Assembly: GCA_049323895.1 (NCBI GenBank) | Contig: JBMOKT010000021.1 | Coordinates: 62,001-126,000 of the forward strand | Direction: 5' to 3' | Length of the DNA: 64,000 nt | DNA from: JBMOKT01 sp049323895 | GTDB taxonomy: Bacteria; Bacillota; Peptococcia; Peptococcales; BICA1-8 | Shown here: piece after piece, positions 58,572-64,000 of the stretch | How the letters are laid out: each line of letters begins with the position of its first letter | How positions within the stretch are numbered: the stretch's first letter is position 1 | Position numbers and translations under genes: made by a program | Notes under the pieces: model-generated | Databases searched by the model: none | What the model was told of the DNA's origin: nothing | What the model saw: the letters and a program-made list of their open reading frames with translations, nothing else

Positions 58572-59287
58572 ATGGCACTACCTTTAATTAAATATTCATA
58601 GGGAGGTAATTTTTCTTGGTTTAGGATATTAAGAAGTGTTTCATCATCAATTTCCCGGTGATTAAAAACAATAAGCTGGGCCTCATAATCCTTCTCAATT
58701 TTCCCCTGCCTAATTTCTAACAAGTCGCTTCTCCAGCCTGTTAACCGGTAATAGGCTGAAGCAAGATTATTTACGGCAGGCTCGTCTAGTCTGGGCGTAA
58801 TCACTGCCATAGCTGATGGATCTGCCCCCAAGACCTCCTGGGTAAAAATATTGTTAAGTAATAAACCTTTTACACTTTTGCCAATCCATTCACCATTGGC
58901 AGCCTTTTTTACAATAATCCTATGGGAAGGGTACTTTAATAAGGCTGAAGCTAAATCCCGCTCTATCCAATCCAGTTTTTCCGGCCACTCAACCTTTTGA
59001 GGGGCAATGGTATAACCCTCGGCATTGAAAATCACTGCACCTTCAGACACAAGGTTCTTACCGATAGCAGCTATAGCATCCCCTCGAATACCAATTTCCG
59101 CCTTATATATCTCCCCACCTGTCCCATCAATGATACGACCATTTTTAATAATAAGGTCATAGGGTTTGTGGGCACGGAACAAATCTCCAGCGGAGGTATG
59201 CTTGTATACTTCCAGGCTGAAGAAAACCAGGAAAAAACTTACTATTAATGTACTAAGCCCTATTCCTATCAATTTAATAGCTTTCAT
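58547..59287 (-). CDS. Membrane-anchored amidohydrolase-like protein lacking the catalytic barrel
   Basis: 246 aa. After an N-terminal helix (about 6-26) comes the amidohydrolase composite-domain start YDLIIKNGRIIDGTGGEIYKA and AIAAIGKNL. Where a normal enzyme has the metal-binding HxH and the barrel, this one goes straight to a different, helical part with GADPSAMAVITPRLDEPAV. No metal ligands are visible. It is probably not a hydrolase; a structural or regulatory role is possible, or a partial gene. It converges on the membrane protein gene. Confidence 0.55.
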   Translation of the reverse strand: MKAIKLIGIGLSTLIVSFFLVFFSLEVYKHTSAGDLFRAHKPYDLIIKNGRIIDGTGGEIYKAEIGIRGDAIAAIGKNLVSEGAVIFNAEGYTIAPQKVEWPEKLDWIERDLASALLKYPSHRIIVKKAANGEWIGKSVKGLLLNNIFTQEVLGADPSAMAVITPRLDEPAVNNLASAYYRLTGWRSDLLEIRQGKIEKDYEAQLIVFNHREIDDETLLNILNQEKLPPYEYLIKGSAIQSINTNS

Positions 59288-59300
59288 AACTTTCCCTCAT

Positions 59301-60035
59301 CTAAGTCATTGCCGATGGGATAAGAAAAATCAGCATAGTCATAATACCATTCCAGACAGAGTGGGCAACAATGGAAGTATATATAGAACCGGATTTTTCA
59401 TAGAGCCAATTCAGCCAGATGCCCCCAAAGGCTAAGGGTATCATCCGCACCAAATCAAAATGTAAACCGCCAAAAATTAAAGAAGTAACAACCATTCCCC
59501 GCAAGATACCAATCTTACTCCTTAATGAAGGGTATAAGAAACCCCGAAAAAAAAGTTCTTCACTGATGGGTGCAAAAATTGAGGCTACAATAAAAGGTAT
59601 AACCATCTCCCAGTTTGTTTGTGCCGACATGATAATTTCCGCAATAGGCTGGGGTTTAACCTCAATAGGAGAAACCCAATTGATTATTATACCCATTATT
59701 ACCACGGCAAAAAAAAGAATTATTCCGTTTATAAAACCAATTTTTAACCAGTGTCCAAATCTTGTTTTTACCAGTCCCAGGTATTTAAAACTAATTTTAT
59801 ACTTAAAAAAAACATAGTATCCAATGAATAATAAAAATAAGGCTGTTTGAATAAAACTGCTTACCAAAAGCACATTCAAATCACTAACTCCACCAGGAAA
59901 TCTCCCTGCTGCAGAAATAACCCATTGATGGCCGAAGATTTTAAAGGCAAAGGCAAGCACATTTATCATAATCAAAATAATAATCCCGTCGGCGACTTTC
60001 CAGGGAGGATTAGAAGGTGGTAAAGTCTTCTGCAT
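59301..60035 (-). CDS. CPBP-family intramembrane glutamic protease
   Basis: 244 aa with about seven helices and the CPBP/Abi motifs: EELFFRGFLYP (motif 1, the catalytic Glu pair), FGGLHFD (motif 2) and IVAHSVWNG (motif 3). Members cleave membrane substrates or act in bacteriocin immunity. It lies 13 bases from the amidohydrolase-like gene and is probably cotranscribed with it. Substrate unknown. Confidence 0.85.
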   Translation of the reverse strand: MQKTLPPSNPPWKVADGIIILIMINVLAFAFKIFGHQWVISAAGRFPGGVSDLNVLLVSSFIQTALFLLFIGYYVFFKYKISFKYLGLVKTRFGHWLKIGFINGIILFFAVVIMGIIINWVSPIEVKPQPIAEIIMSAQTNWEMVIPFIVASIFAPISEELFFRGFLYPSLRSKIGILRGMVVTSLIFGGLHFDLVRMIPLAFGGIWLNWLYEKSGSIYTSIVAHSVWNGIMTMLIFLIPSAMT

Positions 60036-60128
60036 TTTCTACCTCCAATATATTACTAATTCATAACCAGTATAACAGAATCATTACTCAAACTAAATGT
60101 TTAAGGTTTTATTTGTTGAACATACTAA

Positions 60129-60148
60129 TAAAAAACGCCTGCGGCGTT
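60129..60148 (-). terminator. Leftward terminator upstream of CPBP gene
   Basis: AACGCC-gca-GGCGTT (minus strand) followed by a five-T run. It insulates the CPBP gene from upstream transcription. Confidence 0.6.
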
Positions 60149-60302
60149 CAGTGGTTAGTGCTAGCAAACTACATAAAAGGAATTTATACTTTCCCATTCG
60201 TTATAAAAAAGGCTGACGTTAACTGAAATTGTTCATTCTCAACTTTCAATTTTCAATTCTCCATTATTCTAACTGTTGTACTACATCAAGGAGGCGTAAA
60301 AA

Positions 60303-60839
60303 ATGTGGGCATGGTATTTTGTTATACTTGTTTTATTATTAATGTTCGTTGTGCAGTTTATTAGTTCCCGCAGGAAGGAACCAATGCCAGGCTTAAAGAA
60401 AATTCTTCCCTTATTTAACCAGGAAGCCGGTGAAGAGGTAACACCTGAGCATTATAAAAACAAAAACCAGGTTTTCATAGAAAGAATAACAGGTAAGCCG
60501 CTTCCCTTTTTCGAAACAACCCTGGATCTCCATCAGATTGAACCTCACAGGTTAAATGCCCAGTGGTCTGTCGGGGAAAATTTCAAAAAGGAGCTGACAG
60601 AAAAATATGGCGGAGAATTTTGGCATAACGCCCGCCCGATATTAAGAATTCACCATACAAATGCCGTTCCAACCCCATATCATCGGGATATAAAAATCAA
60701 CCTGGAAGATGGGAGCAAAGAGATTGTCGTAAATTCACCGGGAGAAACTATCAATGGAGAAATTGGTCTTATCACCGAGACTGGCTCATTTATAGCCTTA
60801 ATCCACTCCAATGATGTAACCATTCCCAAGCAATCATAA
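60303..60839 (+). CDS. DUF4912-like membrane-anchored protein
   Basis: 178 aa with an N-terminal membrane helix (about 4-20) and a soluble domain: HNARPILRIHHTNAV, PYHRDIKINLEDGSKEIVV, GEIGLITETGSFIALIHSN. The pattern of strands with a Trp-less variant resembles DUF4912 (PF16258); tentative. A GGAGG precedes ATG. Its end overlaps the next leftward gene by six bases. Confidence 0.5.
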   Translation: MWAWYFVILVLLLMFVVQFISSRRKEPMPGLKKILPLFNQEAGEEVTPEHYKNKNQVFIERITGKPLPFFETTLDLHQIEPHRLNAQWSVGENFKKELTEKYGGEFWHNARPILRIHHTNAVPTPYHRDIKINLEDGSKEIVVNSPGETINGEIGLITETGSFIALIHSNDVTIPKQS

Positions 60840-62210
60840 TTGATTGACCAGCATTACTAAAAAACCGGAAATAATGGTTACTAAGAGACCCAGATTACGG
60901 TTCCATTTCCAACCTATCTTAAAGGAGTTTTCCTGCAGGAGACCGCCCATTAATATGTTATACGGCACAAAAGGCGATACAATGATGCATACCGTCCATG
61001 CAGCAAGCAAAGTTAGCGAAAAAGAAACCGTTGTCAAACCAATGCTAAAGGGGTCAATAGTTAAGGATAAGGCGGTAATTGTTATTACCTGGTGGAAGCC
61101 TATACTTGATAAAAGCAGTGTAATTATAATTATGAATTCAACCAAGAAAAAAATTGAATATCCTGAGATTATCGTTAAAAACTTCTGTAATAAATACTGC
61201 AGCGGTGTATTTGCCAAAATAACCCCTAAAAATCCTACACTAAGGAAAAAAAGGACTTCTTTTGTAAACTGCAGTATGTTTTCGGAATAATTCCTTATAT
61301 GTGTTAGAAAAGCTTTAGATTCCTTTATTAATATTGACCAAAAGGTTGCATAAACAACAGATGTCAAGCTCACCACCAGCATCATATTGCTTAAGGGAAT
61401 TAATTGCTCTGCCGCTAAGACCGCAACTATTAAACCGAAAAGAATAAAAAATAATATTTTTACTTTAGTAGATTGTACAGGGGAATTTGTACAATCTATT
61501 TTTGCTTCTGCAATAGAAAGCAATATTTCCTCCTGCAGTTCTGGATCCCTTGCAAACATAATATTACCGGCTGCTAAAACAATAATCCCCAAGGTAAAAC
61601 CATAAATAAAATATTCGCTGAAGGAAACATCGGTATAATAAAGTATTAAATTTGCTGAACCAAAATATGGTGACCAAGGGACACAGGCAGCGAAGCCAGC
61701 GGTAAAAACCTTTGATAAAAATTTATGAGGCAGCTTCATTTCCCGGATTAAATCGTAGGAAACCCTAATTCCACCAAGATTGGTAAAAGAACTAAAAACA
61801 AAAATAAACAAACTTAAAAAAGGAAAGAAAATATTCTTTTTACCTGCGTACCTGCCGATAAAACCATTTAGGGAGGAAAGATACCCTCCAATCTTAAGGG
61901 GGATGGATAAGACAGGAACAAGAATTAATAAAATTCCTAAAGGCAGATTTTTAGTTATTCCATTAAACCAGGTTTGTGCACCCATCTGATAATAAAAGAG
62001 AAAAAAATGTCCTACTACAAGGGAACCTATACTAAAATAAAGTGAAGGACCCCTTGCCAATAAGAGGGACGTAATTAAAAAAACTACCAAAAAAATGCCC
62101 TCAATATAATCCAGTACCGGTAGACTTATTACTTCCTTGCTAAAAACCAGAGCTGTTAAAGCTAAAATGCTGAAAATGCAAACCCTTTCAACTACCCTTT
62201 TAGCAAACAT
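60834..62210 (-). CDS. Polytopic membrane protein, paralogue 1 (unknown transporter-like)
   Basis: About 458 aa with around 12 hydrophobic segments; marks include QTWFNGITKNLPLGI, VPVLSIPLKIGGYLSSL, NLGGIRVSYDLI and a WSPYFGSANLILYYT loop. It is clearly related to the adjacent gene (paralogue 2). ATG 62210 follows GGAG by seven bases. No transporter family recognised; conserved polar loops suggest a carrier or export protein. Confidence 0.65.
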   Translation of the reverse strand: MFAKRVVERVCIFSILALTALVFSKEVISLPVLDYIEGIFLVVFLITSLLLARGPSLYFSIGSLVVGHFFLFYYQMGAQTWFNGITKNLPLGILLILVPVLSIPLKIGGYLSSLNGFIGRYAGKKNIFFPFLSLFIFVFSSFTNLGGIRVSYDLIREMKLPHKFLSKVFTAGFAACVPWSPYFGSANLILYYTDVSFSEYFIYGFTLGIIVLAAGNIMFARDPELQEEILLSIAEAKIDCTNSPVQSTKVKILFFILFGLIVAVLAAEQLIPLSNMMLVVSLTSVVYATFWSILIKESKAFLTHIRNYSENILQFTKEVLFFLSVGFLGVILANTPLQYLLQKFLTIISGYSIFFLVEFIIIITLLLSSIGFHQVITITALSLTIDPFSIGLTTVSFSLTLLAAWTVCIIVSPFVPYNILMGGLLQENSFKIGWKWNRNLGLLVTIISGFLVMLVNQL

Positions 62211-62226
62211 GATTATACTCCATTCT

Positions 62227-63588
62227 CTAGAACATTGAATTGACAAATGTTATATATATTCCTGAAAATAGGATAGCAACTGCACCAAATGTTAAATTCC
62301 ATTTCAAAGACACAATAAAGGAAGGTTCCTTGGTCAAGCCTCCCGTAATTATATTAAATGGTGCAAAAGGTGAAAGCACCATTGATAAACCGTAAGCGGC
62401 TATCAGAGTGAGGGAATAACTGATATCAGTCATTCCCAACATTGAGGCCTTAATAGTTAATCCTAAAGTAGTAATTGTAATTATATGGTGAATACCTACT
62501 ATGGAAAGCAGGGCAATTACAATAAGGATAAACTCAACTAAAATAAAGGTGGAATAATCCGAAACCCCACGAAAAATATTTTCAATAATCTTCTGCAATG
62601 GTGTATTAGCCAATACAACACCAAAAAAACCTACACTTATAAAAAAAACCAGTTCATTTTTTACTTCTATCATTCCCTGGTAATATCCCTTTAACTGCCT
62701 GGCAAAGAGCCTAAATTCTTTTAGAAATAAGGACCAGACAGCCGCATAAACCACTGCTAAAAAACTTACCAAAAACATCATGCTGGAAAAATTAAAAAAC
62801 TTTTCACCTATTACTACTACAGCAAATAAGGCTATTAAATTAAAGAAAAGCTGCAGAATCTTCCGGTTATGGTACTTACTAAAAGGCACTTTTTTAATGC
62901 TTTCCTGGACCTCTAACTGTAAAGTTTTATCAGTAAAAAAAATTAAATTGCCCAGTAATATATACAGTATACCTAGCATAAATCCAAAAATAAAGAATCT
63001 GCTGAAATCAACTCCTGTGTAGTAAAGAACTAAATTTACTGAGGCAAAATAAGGAGACCAGGTTATAACACTGGCAAAGCCAACACAATATGCCCTGCCT
63101 AAAAACCTGGGAGGAAATTTAACATCCTCCAATAAGGTATGCACAATTCTTATTGCCCCTAAATTGGTTATGGAAGATAAACCATAAACTGCACTGCTAA
63201 GGGCAGAAAATAAAATTCCTGTTTTATTAATAAAATTTCCTACAAATCCGCTTACCGCTTGTAGATACCCCCCTAACCTCAAGGGTATTGACAGAATAGG
63301 AACCATAACAAAAATAATTGCTAAGGGAAGATTTTTGGTAATCCCCTCCAGCCATATCTGGTATCCCATTTGATATTTGAAAAGCAGGATATGACCTAGG
63401 GTTAAGGTGGTAAGACTCATATAAAAAGGTATCCCTTTAGCCAATACTAAACAGGTTGAAATTACAACTACTAATAAAAAAACCTCTAAACTTCCCAATA
63501 TCTTAATGTTTGTAAATTCTTTCAAAAAAATAGTAAGTACTAAACCTGCAATACTGATTCTGCATAATTGTTCCAGATATCTTAACAT
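62227..63588 (-). CDS. Polytopic membrane protein, paralogue 2
   Basis: 453 aa, about 12 helices, with the same loops as paralogue 1: IWLEGITKNLPLAI, VPILSIPLRLGGYLQAV, NLGAIRIVHTLL and WSPYFASVNLVLYYT. The pair is a tandem duplication; the products may form a heterodimer. The stop lies 16 bases before the ATG of paralogue 1. Function unknown. Confidence 0.65.
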   Translation of the reverse strand: MLRYLEQLCRISIAGLVLTIFLKEFTNIKILGSLEVFLLVVVISTCLVLAKGIPFYMSLTTLTLGHILLFKYQMGYQIWLEGITKNLPLAIIFVMVPILSIPLRLGGYLQAVSGFVGNFINKTGILFSALSSAVYGLSSITNLGAIRIVHTLLEDVKFPPRFLGRAYCVGFASVITWSPYFASVNLVLYYTGVDFSRFFIFGFMLGILYILLGNLIFFTDKTLQLEVQESIKKVPFSKYHNRKILQLFFNLIALFAVVVIGEKFFNFSSMMFLVSFLAVVYAAVWSLFLKEFRLFARQLKGYYQGMIEVKNELVFFISVGFFGVVLANTPLQKIIENIFRGVSDYSTFILVEFILIVIALLSIVGIHHIITITTLGLTIKASMLGMTDISYSLTLIAAYGLSMVLSPFAPFNIITGGLTKEPSFIVSLKWNLTFGAVAILFSGIYITFVNSMF

Positions 63589-63706
63589 TTCAAGTGCACC
63601 TTTCGAGGATTATTGATATAACATTATTTATTATAGTCCTCTTGCTTTCATAAGTAAACGCCCGTAATAAATGCTGTGATTTCAGCGGTATTGTTTGTAA
63701 GCAATT

Positions 63707-63727
63707 GCCCGGCACTTAGTGCCGGGC
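63707..63727. terminator. Perfect hairpin after gatB
   Basis: GCCCGGCAC and GTGCCGGGC are a perfect 9-bp stem with a TTA loop, six bases after the gatB stop. The minus-strand sequence after it lacks a good T-run, so termination efficiency is uncertain. Confidence 0.55.
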
Positions 63728-63733
63728 ATCATT

Positions 63734-64000
63734 TTATAGCTGCTCAAGTTTTTCCTTTAATAATTTATTAACAAGCCCCGGATTAGCCTGACCTTTAGTT
63801 TCTTTCATAACTTGTCCTACCAAAAAGCCTATAGCCTTATCCTTGCCTGCTTTAAAGTCCTCTACTGATTTAGGGTTATTAGCTATCACCTGTTCAATTA
63901 TACCGCTTATTTGCCCCTCATCGGATATTTGCACCAGACCCTTTTCTTTTACTATTGCTTCTGGGTCTTTTCCTGTGTTAAACATTTCTTCAAAGACCTG
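63734..64000 (-). CDS. gatB: Asp-tRNA(Asn)/Glu-tRNA(Gln) amidotransferase subunit B, C-terminal part
   Basis: The visible 88 residues (QVFEEMFNTGKDPEAIV onward, then KAIGFLVGQVMKETKGQANP and VNKLLKEKLEQL) are the C-terminal YqeY/GatB helical domain that holds the tRNA tail. The gene runs beyond the right end of the window. A housekeeping gene, it marks this flank as host chromosome. Confidence 0.92.
   Translation of the reverse strand, partial: QVFEEMFNTGKDPEAIVKEKGLVQISDEGQISGIIEQVIANNPKSVEDFKAGKDKAIGFLVGQVMKETKGQANPGLVNKLLKEKLEQL

Noticed and set aside
1..64000. CRISPR arrays, rRNA and tRNA genes
   Set aside because: No regular spacer-repeat pattern and no tRNA- or rRNA-like segments were seen on either strand.

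Overview
The window is a chromosomal segment of a spore-forming, low-to-moderate GC Firmicute, most likely a clostridial or Peptococcaceae-type anaerobe. The evidence is a four-gene GerA/GerK germinant-receptor operon, many TTG start codons behind strong Shine-Dalgarno sites, and AT-rich flanks. It is interrupted by a visibly GC-richer integrative/conjugative element of about 40 kb (about 12.9-53.1 kb). I see no rRNA, tRNA or CRISPR array.

Left host flank (1-12.5 kb, all on the minus strand). A TetR regulator and a phasin-like protein lie upstream of plsC, fabH, a UbiB-family kinase-like gene, a CmpB-like membrane protein, an HD-domain protein and a DHA2/EmrAB-type efflux set with two membrane-fusion proteins. 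Two near-identical 14-bp sites (7323-7336 and 8401-8414), one in front of tetR and one in front of plsC, look like TetR operators tying these genes into one lipid/envelope regulon. Behind them lies the germinant-receptor operon gerKA-gerKC-small D-like subunit-gerKB.

Conjugative element (about 12.9-53.1 kb, almost all minus strand). Read in transcription order it has: an entry region of small soluble proteins, two AbrB-like regulators and an adenine methylase; a giant SLH/repeat surface protein; a cluster of YodL, LPD28 and SpoVG-type proteins; a complete Tad/Flp-type pilus set; exported proteins (DUF6550, a Trp-rich 565-aa protein, DUF3852); the mating-pore genes (VirB6/TrbL-like, PrgI-like, split VirB4, NlpC/P60 hydrolase); a C5 cytosine methylase; an amidoligase plus gamma-glutamylcyclotransferase pair; a ParM/ParR-type partition pair; a candidate oriT; a MobP-type relaxase fused to Sel1 repeats; a Toprim primase; and the VirD4 coupling protein. 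No integrase is visible. Several genes carry single-base frameshifts.

The most striking unexplained signal is a short Met-rich C-terminal tail (pattern hydrophobic-x-Met-x-Met/Leu, e.g. GLSMSM, GMQMNM, PVMGGM, GMELKL). It ends about fourteen otherwise unrelated soluble proteins of the element, including the primase, the amidoligase and the YodL, LPD28 and SpoVG proteins. It is absent from the membrane, pilus, coupling and methylase proteins. The codons differ between copies, so selection acts on the peptide. A shared address tag, for example for T4SS co-transfer into the recipient or for the co-encoded amidoligase, is a testable idea. A second strong signal is a 145-codon ORF with its own ribosome binding site, overprinted inside the cytosine methylase gene.

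Right flank (53.1-64 kb). An IS630-family element (53300-54524, TA duplication, 24-nt imperfect inverted repeats) splits a HEPN-like gene that rejoins in frame when the IS is removed. Host genes follow: rlmD, two unknown genes, a membrane-anchored amidohydrolase-like remnant, a CPBP protease, a DUF4912-like protein, two tandem paralogous polytopic membrane proteins, and the 3' part of gatB.
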